Source of the DNA: a virus
Length of the DNA stretch: 64,000 bases
Virus record (IMG/VR): IMGVR_UViG_3300044996_000468
Location: 1 to 64,000 of that record
Strand: one strand, 5' to 3'
Below the pieces are notes generated by a model that worked only from the letters and a program-made list of their open reading frames with translations, did not search any database and was not told where the DNA came from. Both the position numbers and the translations under genes were made by a program. Shown in pieces: positions 7,918 to 15,486 of the stretch (positions within the stretch are counted from its first letter, which is position 1; each line of letters opens with the position of its first letter).

Positions 7918-8076
7918 ATGTCCAAGCCCAAGTCCAACAAGAAGTGCACGTGCGAGGGCAAGCTGCTCCCTGCACGGCTCAGTCTAGCACCGCCCTCGAT
8001 GATCACTGCCTTCTTCAAGAAGCGCGCGAAGCAGAACAAGCGTCGCGCCGAGCTTCGTCGTCAGAAGGGACGCTAA
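7918..8076 (+). CDS. Small Lys/Arg-rich protein, 52 aa
   Basis: Starts at ATG 7918, two bases after the previous stop. Two Cys (KKCTCEGK) sit near the N-terminus. The C-terminal half is a strongly basic helix ending RRQKGR. Possibly a small DNA- or RNA-binding protein. No family recognised. Confidence 0.6.
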   Translation: MSKPKSNKKCTCEGKLLPARLSLAPPSMITAFFKKRAKQNKRRAELRRQKGR

Positions 8077-8079
8077 GCC

Positions 8080-8445
8080 GTGAAGTACTCAGTCCGCTAC
8101 GTTCACAAGGTCACGCAGACGTGCAGCTGCAAGCACGTCGAGGGAAGCCACTACAGCTACGTCGCCGATGCGAAGGCGCCGAACGGTCTGCAATGGACCC
8201 GCGGCAAGTGCACCGTGCGTGACTGTCGTTGTGAGGGCTACGAGCCCGACGTCGAGCACCACGATCTGCCAGACGGCGTGCCGGGCGATCGCAACGCGGT
8301 TACCAAGATCCTGTGCGAGCACCGGCTGCTCAGCGGTGGCCAGAAGCTGCAGGAAGTCCGTCGCAACAACGCCGGCCAGGTCGTGTGCTTCCTCAAGAAC
8401 AGCACGTTTCACTCGATCATCCTCACCCGCTCGAAGGGAGCCTGA
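8080..8445 (+). CDS. Hypothetical Cys/His-rich protein, 121 aa
   Basis: Starts at GTG 8080, three bases after the previous stop. Cysteines and histidines cluster in the first 75 residues (TCSCKHVEGSH, then CTVRDCRCEGY), typical of a small zinc-binding fold. The C-terminus is beta-like. No family recognised. Followed by the ComM-like gene after a GGGAG. Confidence 0.65.
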   Translation: MKYSVRYVHKVTQTCSCKHVEGSHYSYVADAKAPNGLQWTRGKCTVRDCRCEGYEPDVEHHDLPDGVPGDRNAVTKILCEHRLLSGGQKLQEVRRNNAGQVVCFLKNSTFHSIILTRSKGA

Positions 8446-8447
8446 AC

Positions 8448-9641
8448 ATGAAGATCACGTCTTTCACGCTCGGCGGCGCGTTCGGCATCGACGCGATTCC
8501 GGTCTACATCACGTGCACTGTCGACGCCGATCGGCTCGATGCGTTCAAGATCACCGGTGTATCGCCGGTGCGCGCCAAGGAAATCGAGGTGCGTGTTCGT
8601 TCTGCGATCACGTCAGTCGGGCTGTGCGCGTGGCCAGTCGGTCAGGTGACGGTCGATGTCGATACCCGAGGCGCCAAGTTCCCTTCGGCAGCGCTCGATC
8701 TGCCGGTTGCTTGTGCGATCGCGGGCGTGAACGTCGACGGACTGCTCGTCGCGGGCGAGCTTGGACTCGACGGGCGCACGCGTCCCGTGCGCGGCATCGT
8801 GCAGGCGACGCTCCTCGCCAAGAGCCTCGGGCTGCGCGGCGTGCTGATTCCTGCCGACAACGAACGTGACGCGAAGGAAACGATCGGCGATGCGATCGAC
8901 GTCTATGTGCTCTCGCATCTCGTCGACTTGAACGGCGACATCGACGTTCTGAAGCTCGAATACACGGTGCGAACGTCGCGCACGAGGGCGACGTGTGACT
9001 TCTCCGAAGTCCGTGGACAGTCGGATGCGGTCTTGGCAATTGCAAACGCAGTCCGCACGCGCAGCAACGTGCTCCTGTCAGGACCGCCGGGCGTCGGAAA
9101 GACCATGATCGCGCGCCGGATCCCAACGGTGCTCTCCGCGATGACCAAGGACGAACAGATCGACGTGACGGAAGCCTACAGCGCGGTCGGCATGTCCGAC
9201 GGGCTCGTGACCGAGCGTCCGTTTCGCGCTCCGCACCATACGGTCTCGGTTTCTGCCTTGACGGGCGGCGGGATCGCGCCGCGTCCGGGCGAGGTTCAAC
9301 TCGCAACCCACGGCGTGCTGTTCCTCGACGAAGTCGACCAGTTCTCGCGCGGCGCGATCGATGGTCTGGTCTCGACGCTGAATGCGATGCCGGTGGCGTC
9401 GCGGCCCCTCGTGGTCGCAGCTGCGAACCCCTGCCCGTGCGGCTGGCACGGTTCGACGGTGCGTCCCTGTGCGTGTTCCCCGGGGTCGATCAAGCGGCAC
9501 GAGACGCGGGTCAACGAAGTGGCCGGGAAGTTGCGCCTGACGGTTCGTGTGGAGCTGCAGCATGTGGATCTCGCCCAGCTTCGTACGGCGCCGGTCGGCG
9601 AGTCGAGCGCGACGATTGCCGCCCGAATCGCCGGCTGCTAG
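8448..9641 (+). CDS. ComM/YifB-like AAA+ protein, C-terminally truncated
   Basis: The 397-aa protein has the ComM (Mg-chelatase-like) layout. An N-terminal Lon-S16-like ChlI domain spans about residues 1-170. The AAA+ module has Walker A SGPPGVGKT (about 206-214), the diagnostic RPFRAPHHT, the Walker B-like VLFLDEVDQ and NPCPCG. ComM is a hexameric helicase that drives branch migration during integration of transforming DNA. Here the protein stops shortly after GESSATIAARIAGC, where full-length ComM (about 500 aa) continues into the C-terminal Mg_chelatase_C lid domain, so about 100 residues are missing. The start ATG 8448 has GGGAG upstream. It may act in phage recombination or be a remodelled paralogue. 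Presence on a phage is unusual. Confidence 0.85.
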   Translation: MKITSFTLGGAFGIDAIPVYITCTVDADRLDAFKITGVSPVRAKEIEVRVRSAITSVGLCAWPVGQVTVDVDTRGAKFPSAALDLPVACAIAGVNVDGLLVAGELGLDGRTRPVRGIVQATLLAKSLGLRGVLIPADNERDAKETIGDAIDVYVLSHLVDLNGDIDVLKLEYTVRTSRTRATCDFSEVRGQSDAVLAIANAVRTRSNVLLSGPPGVGKTMIARRIPTVLSAMTKDEQIDVTEAYSAVGMSDGLVTERPFRAPHHTVSVSALTGGGIAPRPGEVQLATHGVLFLDEVDQFSRGAIDGLVSTLNAMPVASRPLVVAAANPCPCGWHGSTVRPCACSPGSIKRHETRVNEVAGKLRLTVRVELQHVDLAQLRTAPVGESSATIAARIAGC

Positions 9642-9691
9642 ATTTACTCTCGCTTTGTTGAATAAGATGCCTTCCTCAGGCGTCTACTGTC
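9642..9691. promoter_or_regulatory. Short spacer with TTACTCTCG motif
   Basis: TTACTCTCG at 9644-9652 repeats the motif at 7357. A sigma70-like TTGCCG-N17-TAGATT pair can be read just before it (about 9616-9644). Probably a promoter for the following small genes, though the evidence is motif similarity only. Confidence 0.35.
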
Positions 9692-9874
9692 ATGAAAGAC
9701 AGAAGAATGAGCGACGAGAACAACGACAAAGCTCCCTGGGCAGACGACGTGTGGCGTGCCATCTGGGCCCGAATCACGACGCGGCGTGAATGGCGTCGAA
9801 AGCGTAACGAGCGTCGCGTACAGCGTCGCCTTTGCGCGTTTGCTGAACCCTTCAAAGCTGAAGGGAAAGGATAG
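9692..9874 (+). CDS. Small basic protein, 60 aa
   Basis: Starts at ATG 9692 or ATG 9707. Contains a Trp-rich stretch (WADDVWRAIWARI) followed by an Arg-rich helix (RREWRRKRNERRVQRR). Possibly nucleic-acid binding. No family recognised. Confidence 0.55.
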   Translation: MKDRRMSDENNDKAPWADDVWRAIWARITTRREWRRKRNERRVQRRLCAFAEPFKAEGKG

Positions 9875-9880
9875 AAATCG

Positions 9881-10435
9881 ATGCGCGAGCGAGCAGTCGG
9901 TGGGTACGAGCCGGATGACGTCGAACAGCGTGAGCTGGTCGAGCTGTGGCACCTCTCGCGGGGGATGGCGCCGTTCAGTGTCGAGCTGCTTTCGAAGCAC
10001 GGCACGCCGCGCGGCGTCCGAATCGCGTGGGTGGTCGATGAGTACATGAAGCAGCACGAGGGCAAGCCGAACGTCAAGCGCAAGTGGATCTACGTCTGGT
10101 GTGAGGCTGCACTCGGTCACTTGGTCGATCGCACGGTCACCGAGGTCGACTCACGCGGGCGCGGCGGCGTGGTCGCCGCTCAGCAGTGGATGTCGTGCTG
10201 CACGCATCACGCGACCGGTGGACCGACAACGGTCGCGTGCTCCGACGAAGTCTGGCACCGCCGCGCGCGAGTTCGCGTCCACGGTGGTGAAGTCACCGTC
10301 GGCGTGACTCGTATCTCGGACGTCGTGCCGCGCGATGATCTCAAGGTCTGCAAGGAGTGCAAGCTGCCGCGCCTCATGCACGGCACGCCGATGACCAACT
10401 GTACTGCGATGACGTCGTCACCGAGGAGCAAGTGA
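9881..10435 (+). CDS. Hypothetical protein, 184 aa
   Basis: Starts at ATG 9881, seven bases after the previous stop. The N-terminal half is helical with several Trp. The C-terminal half holds CKECKLPR, one CxxC, near residue 160, plus Cys pairs near 102-103. No recognised family. Its stop overlaps the next ATG (GTGATG around 10434). Confidence 0.65.
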   Translation: MRERAVGGYEPDDVEQRELVELWHLSRGMAPFSVELLSKHGTPRGVRIAWVVDEYMKQHEGKPNVKRKWIYVWCEAALGHLVDRTVTEVDSRGRGGVVAAQQWMSCCTHHATGGPTTVACSDEVWHRRARVRVHGGEVTVGVTRISDVVPRDDLKVCKECKLPRLMHGTPMTNCTAMTSSPRSK

Positions 10436-10788
10436 TGCGAGGCCGACGGAAGCAGTCACCACCGCCTCCCCAGTCACCGCCTTTCCAAAAGGGTATTACG
10501 GCGTGGCTTGCAGCGAAGACGCAGATGGATACGGACGGACTTACCGTTAATCTATTTCGTCAAGTCGCGAAATGTATGTACGCGGAGTTGGCGGAGGAAG
10601 TTTCACCTACGCTCGGTGGCCGTCAACGTTGGCGGCATCACCCGACGCTTCGAACAGCGGCGCTTCGTGCGAGGCGCAACGCGAGCCAACTGAGTCCGAC
10701 GACGCTCCCGACTACAACTAGACCGGCGGCGACCTTTGCACCCGTCGATGACGTCGGCGGCGCGGCTGGCTTCACGAGCGCGAGTTGA
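10435..10788 (+). CDS. Hypothetical protein, up to 117 aa, antisense overlap at its end
   Basis: Starts at ATG 10435 by overlap with the previous stop. The first 60 codons read like a real protein: a Pro-rich stretch, then a helix FQKGITAWLAAKTQ. From 10638 onward it runs antisense to the end of the M23 gene, an unusually long convergent overlap of 151 bases. The C-terminal part may be accidental or the gene may carry a mutation. Confidence 0.45.
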   Translation: MRGRRKQSPPPPQSPPFQKGITAWLAAKTQMDTDGLTVNLFRQVAKCMYAELAEEVSPTLGGRQRWRHHPTLRTAALRARRNASQLSPTTLPTTTRPAATFAPVDDVGGAAGFTSAS

Positions 10789-11225
10789 TCTTTCAACCAC
10801 TGGTTTGGATCGATCGTGTTCGGTGGGATGACCCCAAGACGTTGCTTGCGGACCTCCCAGTGCGTGTGCCCAGTGGCCGCGTCGAATTTCGCGAGGAGCG
10901 TGCCCTCAAGCACCGTCTGACCAGGACGCACCGTGATCGAATTGAAATCGAGATGCGAGAGCAGGTGGAAGAAGCCACTCTTGCCCTGCATTAGTACAAC
11001 GCCGGGACCGTAGCCGACAAACGGCGCTGAGTTGCCGTCGGCAACATCGATGACGGTACCGTCCTCGGGTGCGAACACCTGCGGCGCGGTCGCGAACATG
11101 TCGACCCCGAAGTGCTGACACGGGAACGTCCCGATGCCGCACGAGCCGTCGGCAGGCGTTTGTCGAACGCACCCGAAGCAACCCGTCCGGTGCGTGTCGA
11201 ACGGTCCGGTCGGGAAGCGCGCCAC
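10638..11225 (-). CDS. Second M23-like metallopeptidase with membrane anchor
   Basis: This 195-aa protein carries HFGVDMFA (first Zn-binding His and Asp), a central LLSHLDF and GHTHWEV (HxH). These M23 peptidase motifs predict a peptidoglycan endopeptidase. Four Cys lie in the first 40 residues. The C-terminus (VGLSWLALRLARSAA) matches the anchor of the 5400-6098 peptidase almost residue for residue, although the catalytic domains differ. It lies one base beyond the C39 gene's stop, in one leftward operon. Confidence 0.8.
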   Translation of the reverse strand: MARFPTGPFDTHRTGCFGCVRQTPADGSCGIGTFPCQHFGVDMFATAPQVFAPEDGTVIDVADGNSAPFVGYGPGVVLMQGKSGFFHLLSHLDFNSITVRPGQTVLEGTLLAKFDAATGHTHWEVRKQRLGVIPPNTIDPNQWLKDQLALVKPAAPPTSSTGAKVAAGLVVVGSVVGLSWLALRLARSAAVRSVG

Positions 11226-11226
11226 G

Positions 11227-11841
11227 TTACGCCGCCCTGCGACGACGCGCCATCACGACGCCGACGGTGATCGAAGCCGCAACGATCGCGCCTGTGATCA
11301 CGAGTGCGAAGAAGCGCTTGGGAGGCGATGGCGTCGCATCGGCGAGCATCATCTTCTTGCGCCGGGGGATTACAACCACGCCGACGCGGTCACGGAACTG
11401 CCAGCGCTGATCGAATTCGCGGCGTGAGATCGTGCGACGATTGCCGCGAACGTTCGGGTCCATAACGACCACGTTGGTCGGCTTCACCTTGGTGGCGACG
11501 ACGAAGTGGCCTTGGCCTGGACGTGTGAAGCTGCGGATCGCTACGATCACTGGAACATCGCTGTTGGTGTACGACCCCAACTCGTCGATGTTGCTGAAGC
11601 GCCGTGTCTGTGCGAAGTAGTTGCGTCGACGGGCGGCCATCGTGACCTGCCATGCCGTGGAGCCCGCCTTGGGATCGATGCCGATTTCGCGGATCAGAGT
11701 CGACTCGTCGACGTGATCGCCCCAGTGTCCCATCACCGCCTTGAGTGCGGCGGCACCGCACGAGTATGGCTGGATCTGTTGGTAGGGCGCTACCTCACCC
11801 AACCCAGCATCACCAAGACCTTGGGATTGTAGTGCCAACAT
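11227..11841 (-). CDS. C39-like cysteine peptidase with membrane anchor
   Basis: The 204-aa protein contains QPYSCGAAALKAVM (oxyanion Gln and nucleophile Cys, about residues 24-37), GHFVVATKV (catalytic His) and MDPNVRG (Asp). This is the order of peptidase family C39, which cleaves double-Gly leaders or peptide bridges. The N-terminus MLALQSQ resembles that of the 18368-19051 protein (MLALQHQ). The C-terminus has a hydrophobic helix and ends MARRRRAA. Likely a membrane-displayed virion maturation or wall-entry protease. First gene of a two-gene leftward operon. Confidence 0.8.
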   Translation of the reverse strand: MLALQSQGLGDAGLGEVAPYQQIQPYSCGAAALKAVMGHWGDHVDESTLIREIGIDPKAGSTAWQVTMAARRRNYFAQTRRFSNIDELGSYTNSDVPVIVAIRSFTRPGQGHFVVATKVKPTNVVVMDPNVRGNRRTISRREFDQRWQFRDRVGVVVIPRRKKMMLADATPSPPKRFFALVITGAIVAASITVGVVMARRRRAA

Positions 11842-11873
11842 TGTCCGCGTACTTCGAATGGTATCATGCTGCG

Positions 11874-12449
11874 GTGCCGCGCCACGTGATCACCGCGCCG
11901 GACGATCCTCCGACGATGACCTGTCCTTCGGGACCGATGGTCTATCTCGCAGGCCCGATCCAGGGCTCGGCGAACTGGCAGATGGAGGCGATCCAAATTC
12001 TTGATGATCTGGCGCCTGAGCTTCACGTCGCGTCGCCGCGGGCGAAGGACTTCAAGGGTGGCGCCGAGAGGTTTCTTGCGTGGGAGCAGCAGGCACTTGT
12101 TCGTGCGGCGGCGGACGGCGTCGTGTTGTTCTGGTTGGCGAAGGAGACCAAGCATCACTGCAGTCGACCGTATGCTGCGAACGCACGCTTCGAACTGGGC
12201 GAGCTGGCCGTGAAGGCGGCCACAGGTCTTTTGTGCGTCGTCGTTGGAATCGAACAAGGTTTCCCGGGCGGGAAGTACTTGCAGCGTCGGTTGACACTCT
12301 CGTACCCACAGATTCCGATCTGTCGAACACTTCGTCAGACGTGTGCGGTTGCGGCCGAGCGTGCTTGCGTCGACACGCTCTCAGCGGCGCTTCCACGATC
12401 GTTGGCCGAGCTGTTCGTGGTGCCGTCGTTCGGCCGGAACAACGGTTAG
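11874..12449 (+). CDS. Nucleoside 2-deoxyribosyltransferase-like protein
   Basis: I prefer GTG 11874, since the open frame further upstream runs antisense into the C39 gene. MVYLAGPIQGS (about residues 22-32), a WEQQALVRAAADGVVLFW segment and RFELGELAVKA follow the pattern of the nucleoside 2-deoxyribosyltransferase/DUF4406 group. That group handles nucleotides or cleaves N-glycosidic bonds. Whether it acts on free deoxynucleosides or in defence/counter-defence cannot be told. Its stop overlaps the stop of the convergent gene. Confidence 0.7.
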   Translation: MPRHVITAPDDPPTMTCPSGPMVYLAGPIQGSANWQMEAIQILDDLAPELHVASPRAKDFKGGAERFLAWEQQALVRAAADGVVLFWLAKETKHHCSRPYAANARFELGELAVKAATGLLCVVVGIEQGFPGGKYLQRRLTLSYPQIPICRTLRQTCAVAAERACVDTLSAALPRSLAELFVVPSFGRNNG

Positions 12450-12835
12450 AAGCCAGCGCGCTTGAGTGCTTCGTCGATCTCTTCTTCGACGGCTCTGGCG
12501 AGGTTGTGCTTCTGATCGATGGTGAGGCGCTTCCACGCCTGTACAGTCATCCTTTCGGGCGACTGCCACTCGAACACGCCGACCATCTGCGTGAGCGCCG
12601 CGACCTTGCTCCTGCTTCGACTGAATACAACGCGTTCCGCGAGCCACTTCGGGCCGAAGCCGTAGTTGCCTCCGAGCAACCAGCCAACTCGCTCCCCAAC
12701 AATTTGGGGCGTATCGCGCATGGCCTCGAAGAAGTCGTCGCGCGCTGCTTGTCGATCGACGAGCGGAGCTGCGTTGACTTCCTGGGCCTGCCTGCGCGCG
12801 ATCGCGATCTCGCGCTTCTCGTAGTCACCGGACAT
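12446..12835 (-). CDS. Hypothetical protein, 129 aa
   Basis: ATG 12835 start. Helical at both ends with a Gly/Trp-rich centre (VGWLLGGNYGFGPKWLAE). No family recognised. It lies three bases downstream of a small basic gene in the same leftward operon, whose upstream region contains a palindrome copy, so it may be a structural component. Confidence 0.6.
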   Translation of the reverse strand: MSGDYEKREIAIARRQAQEVNAAPLVDRQAARDDFFEAMRDTPQIVGERVGWLLGGNYGFGPKWLAERVVFSRSRSKVAALTQMVGVFEWQSPERMTVQAWKRLTIDQKHNLARAVEEEIDEALKRAGF

Positions 12836-12838
12836 GAG

Positions 12839-13099
12839 TTACCGATGGCGACGGCGACGGGCGATCTTCTTGAGGGCCATCATCTTGCCGCCGCTTCCGA
12901 CGACCTTGTACGACGTCTTGCGCCCGCGCTTCAGCGGACAGACGCGGATTTTGCCGACGGGGCAGTAGCGACCTTTGCCCTTGTAGCGGCGGCCACCGAT
13001 CTTGATGCTGCAGTCGCTGGCCGTGAACGTTCGGCAGTAGGCCGACTTGCCGTGCCGAGCAGCCGTGAACCGACGACGACGCTTTCTGCGCTTTGCCAT
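12839..13099 (-). CDS. Small very basic Cys-containing protein, 86 aa
   Basis: Begins MAKRRKRRRR and ends ARRRRHR. It contains four Cys in two pairs in its centre (YCRTFTASDC and YCPVGKIRVC), with Gly and aromatic residues between. It belongs by composition to the group of Arg/Lys-tailed small proteins at 19.7-24.6 kb. It could bind packaged DNA or be a disulphide-stabilised virion component. No known family. Confidence 0.65.
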   Translation of the reverse strand: MAKRRKRRRRFTAARHGKSAYCRTFTASDCSIKIGGRRYKGKGRYCPVGKIRVCPLKRGRKTSYKVVGSGGKMMALKKIARRRRHR

Positions 13100-13138
13100 A
13101 CCCTATCCATACCATCGATCGCGCACGGGAAGCGAGTT

Positions 13139-13154
13139 GATCGCGCGAGCGATC
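13139..13154. promoter_or_regulatory. Palindrome GATCGCGCGAGCGATC between divergent operons
   Basis: Sits between the leftward gene starting at 13099 and the rightward gene starting at 13217. A second half-copy GATCGCGCAC lies at 13127. Leftward, TATGGATAGGGTATGG follows, a plausible -10 region. Identical to the copies at 18354 and 19069. Confidence 0.6.
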
Positions 13155-13216
13155 GGGGGTACCGTTCAGGCACCTCGCTCGACTTCGTCGAGCCCGGCTA
13201 CGGCTAGGAGGCGATC

Positions 13217-13567
13217 ATGGCTCTGGTTCTGAAACGCGAAGGCGCGTCGCCCAATCTTCTGAAGTACAGCGTCGTGGCCGACGCCGAGGGCGGTGAAGTC
13301 GTGTTGAGCCGTGATGCCTTGATTCGAGACACCGTACGCGGACCCTTGCAGACGTACGTCGAACGCGGTGTTCGCGTCGACGATCCCTGCCGCTACCTCC
13401 TGTGCAACCCGTCGATGCGGACTTTCGTGACGCCACGGACGTTCGCGCGAGTTGCTGTCGACGCGGTCACCGAAGGTCCGTCGTCGGCAGTCGCCTTCAA
13501 GATCATGGCAGAGCCCAACGCGACTGCGATCGTTGCGCTCGAATTTCGACACACACTCGCAGCGTAA
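13217..13567 (+). CDS. Hypothetical, possibly structural protein, 116 aa
   Basis: ATG 13217 is preceded by AGGAGG (about 13207-13212). The sequence is beta-rich with no long charged tail. It is the first of three rightward genes, followed by a protein that has a paralogue elsewhere in the window. A minor virion protein is a reasonable guess, unproven. Confidence 0.6.
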   Translation: MALVLKREGASPNLLKYSVVADAEGGEVVLSRDALIRDTVRGPLQTYVERGVRVDDPCRYLLCNPSMRTFVTPRTFARVAVDAVTEGPSSAVAFKIMAEPNATAIVALEFRHTLAA

Positions 13568-13576
13568 AGGGACCCC

Positions 13577-13969
13577 ATGAGCAAGAACGCAGGACAACTT
13601 CTTTGGAACCGCCAACGGATCAATCTCCCGGCGGGAACGACGCAAGTCAACACCGGTCTCACCCAGATCAACCGGTCGTTCGAAAGCGAGTCGATCGGCG
13701 AACCACCACTCGGTGTGACTGCGGCGCCTCCAGGGCCGGCGCCTGGCACGTTGCCGGCATCACGTGTCCAGGTCATCCCGCTCGCTCAGACGGACAAGTG
13801 GGCCAACGTCACCCACGGCGAGCCGTACCTCAACCCGGCGACGAACACGATTTTCGTCGCGTTTCAGAACGCCTCTGAGATTGGCATCACCGATCTCAAC
13901 GTCCTGTTCTGGTTGCCGCACTCGATGATCGGTCCGGGCGACGCCGATACGTACAACCTCGCGGACTAG
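13577..13969 (+). CDS. Putative structural protein A (paralogue of 17894-18289)
   Basis: The 130-aa protein starts MSKNAGQLLWNRQR, shares SFESESIGEPPLGVT and ends PGDADTYN-like. It is close to the protein encoded on the opposite strand at 17894-18289 along its whole length. The sequence is Pro- and beta-rich, with NTIFVAFQNAS-type strands, and has no membrane segment. Duplication and strong conservation point to an abundant virion or appendage component. No known family recognised. Confidence 0.7.
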   Translation: MSKNAGQLLWNRQRINLPAGTTQVNTGLTQINRSFESESIGEPPLGVTAAPPGPAPGTLPASRVQVIPLAQTDKWANVTHGEPYLNPATNTIFVAFQNASEIGITDLNVLFWLPHSMIGPGDADTYNLAD

Positions 13970-13976
13970 TCGGAAC

Positions 13977-14468
13977 ATGCTCCGGCGGTATTGCTGGAAC
14001 GATCCATCGACGTTCCTCGACGCGCTTCGAGGGGAGGTTCTTCGTCGCGCATCACTCACGCCGTCGTTCTTCTCGCACAACGTCGGCGGTTGGCGCTCCG
14101 AAGACGATTTTTTCGAATGGCCGTTGGAGCAGGCGACACAGCTCCGTGTGCGCTTCGCCGAGATCGTCGGTGAGTTACCGTCGACCAAGGACCCTCATAC
14201 GTACCGGTATCGTGCATGGGCGATCGTGAACCGCGCAGGTAGTTTCCACCGCAGACACGTCCACGGAGGATCTATCTGGTCGGGCGTCTTCTATGTCGAC
14301 GCGGGCGGTCATCCGAGTGCGCGAACACTTTTCGAAATCGAAGGACGAGTCTTTCACATCGATCCAGAATCGGGCCTGATGACGGTGTTTCCGTCGTGCA
14401 CACCTCACAGCGTAGAACCTCACCTCGGCGGCGGCGAACGCGTTACGATCGCCTTTGACGCATATTAG
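13977..14468 (+). CDS. Putative 2OG-Fe(II) oxygenase (TIGR02466-like)
   Basis: Residues around RAWAIVNRAGSFHRRHVHGG, then WSGVFYVDAG and later FPSCTPHSVEP and ERVTIAF, follow the pattern of the TIGR02466 group of predicted 2-oxoglutarate/Fe(II) oxygenases. In that pattern an HxH, a distal His and an Arg line the active site. Such enzymes hydroxylate proteins, nucleic acids or small molecules. In phages they often come with structural or surface-modification genes. Substrate unknown. ATG 13977 lies eight bases after the previous stop. Confidence 0.7.
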   Translation: MLRRYCWNDPSTFLDALRGEVLRRASLTPSFFSHNVGGWRSEDDFFEWPLEQATQLRVRFAEIVGELPSTKDPHTYRYRAWAIVNRAGSFHRRHVHGGSIWSGVFYVDAGGHPSARTLFEIEGRVFHIDPESGLMTVFPSCTPHSVEPHLGGGERVTIAFDAY

Positions 14469-14477
14469 GAGGCACAC

Positions 14478-14660
14478 ATGTTAGCGATGACGTTTAGTGG
14501 TCCGCGTGGCGGACACGGTGGAGGGCACGGTGGTGGCGGACATGGCGGTGGACACGGCGGTGGCGGTTTCCGTCGCGGCGGCGGTTTTCGTCGCGGCGGT
14601 GGATGGTGGCCCAACTACTACGGCTACGGTCCTGAGGTTGTAGTCCTCCCGCCCGTATAG
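14478..14660 (+). CDS. Gly/His-rich protein, 60 aa, with possible amber read-through to 14771
   Basis: ATG 14478 follows AGGAGG. Residues 9-45 are made of GGH and FRRGGG repeats, giving a flexible, possibly metal-binding segment, then WWPNYYGYG. A TAG at 14658-14660 ends it, but the same frame continues for 36 more sense codons (TDCQFTIRMPTG onwards) to a TGA at 14769-14771. The extension looks like real coding sequence and has no good start of its own except an ATG at 14684. Either read-through, a recent nonsense mutation or a separate mini-gene would explain it. Confidence 0.6.
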   Translation: MLAMTFSGPRGGHGGGHGGGGHGGGHGGGGFRRGGGFRRGGGWWPNYYGYGPEVVVLPPV

Positions 14661-14757
14661 ACGGACTGTCAGTTCACGATCCGAATGCCGACCGGTGAGC
14701 AGATCATCGTGGTTGGTCCGTGTCCGACGGCGCTGACCCAACCCGTCAACGCGTTGA

Positions 14758-15447
14758 TCACGCCGCGCTGAGCGTTGTCAGCCGGCGTGCCGCGATCAAC
14801 CAATCGGTGGCTTCATCCGGGATGGCTGTGTGTTCGGCGTGCGAGAGCGTGCGCCACGACGGTGGTACGTATCGTCGAGGGCTGGTGTTGTTGACGTGCG
14901 TCGATGCGATCAGGAAGGTCCGTGCAGGCATCGCTGGGCGTTCACGGTGTGCGTTGCACCAGAGGACGTCTTCGCCCGAGTCGACGTCATCGAAGGGATG
15001 CTTGTGCCAGAGGTCACGTAGGTATAGGAGCGACGCACCAACAGCTCCGGGAAGCTCGGCCGAATATGTGTACTGCCAGTAGTCGCCGGTTCGCAGGTCG
15101 AAGAACGGAAGTGTCCGTAGTCCTGAAACTGCGACACCGCCCGCACGAAGGACGCCAACCTGCTCTTGAAGTCGCCACGGTGCGTACCAATCGTCGTCAT
15201 CCCAGTGCGCCACGATGGTGCCGCGAGCGTGCGTGAGCCCGAGGTTGCGTTTGGCGCCGAGTCTGAGGCCGTCTGTTTCGATGAACCGGATGCGTTCGTC
15301 GTTTGGCAGCAGTGACGCGATTGGTCGTGGTCCGACGACGATCAGCTCACGATTGTCGTAGGTCTGTGCCTGCCAGCAGCGGAGCGTGAGAGGAATCCAG
15401 AGGGCGCGCCGAACGGTCGTCGGCATGATCGCACTTACGAGTGTCAT
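14758..15447 (-). CDS. Family-2-type glycosyltransferase
   Basis: The 229-aa protein opens MTLVSAIMPTTVRR, a GT2 Rossmann-like first strand. It carries GAKRNLGLTHARG near residue 65 and WDDDDWY near residue 82, the metal-binding DxD of GT-A enzymes, then further Asp-rich segments (DSGEDVLW). It probably transfers a sugar from an NDP-sugar to a surface or DNA acceptor. It is the leftward partner of two rightward glycosyltransferases and two methyltransferase domains at 15487-17893. Its 3' end meets the end of the Gly/His-rich gene. Confidence 0.85.
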   Translation of the reverse strand: MTLVSAIMPTTVRRALWIPLTLRCWQAQTYDNRELIVVGPRPIASLLPNDERIRFIETDGLRLGAKRNLGLTHARGTIVAHWDDDDWYAPWRLQEQVGVLRAGGVAVSGLRTLPFFDLRTGDYWQYTYSAELPGAVGASLLYLRDLWHKHPFDDVDSGEDVLWCNAHRERPAMPARTFLIASTHVNNTSPRRYVPPSWRTLSHAEHTAIPDEATDWLIAARRLTTLSAA

Positions 15448-15486
15448 CGTTGAAATCGGCGGTGAGGATCTTCATCATACCGTTCG

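Noticed and set aside
12080-13207. 375-aa rightward ORF
   Set aside because: Runs antisense through three plausible genes and lacks any motif; a shadow of GC-rich codon bias.
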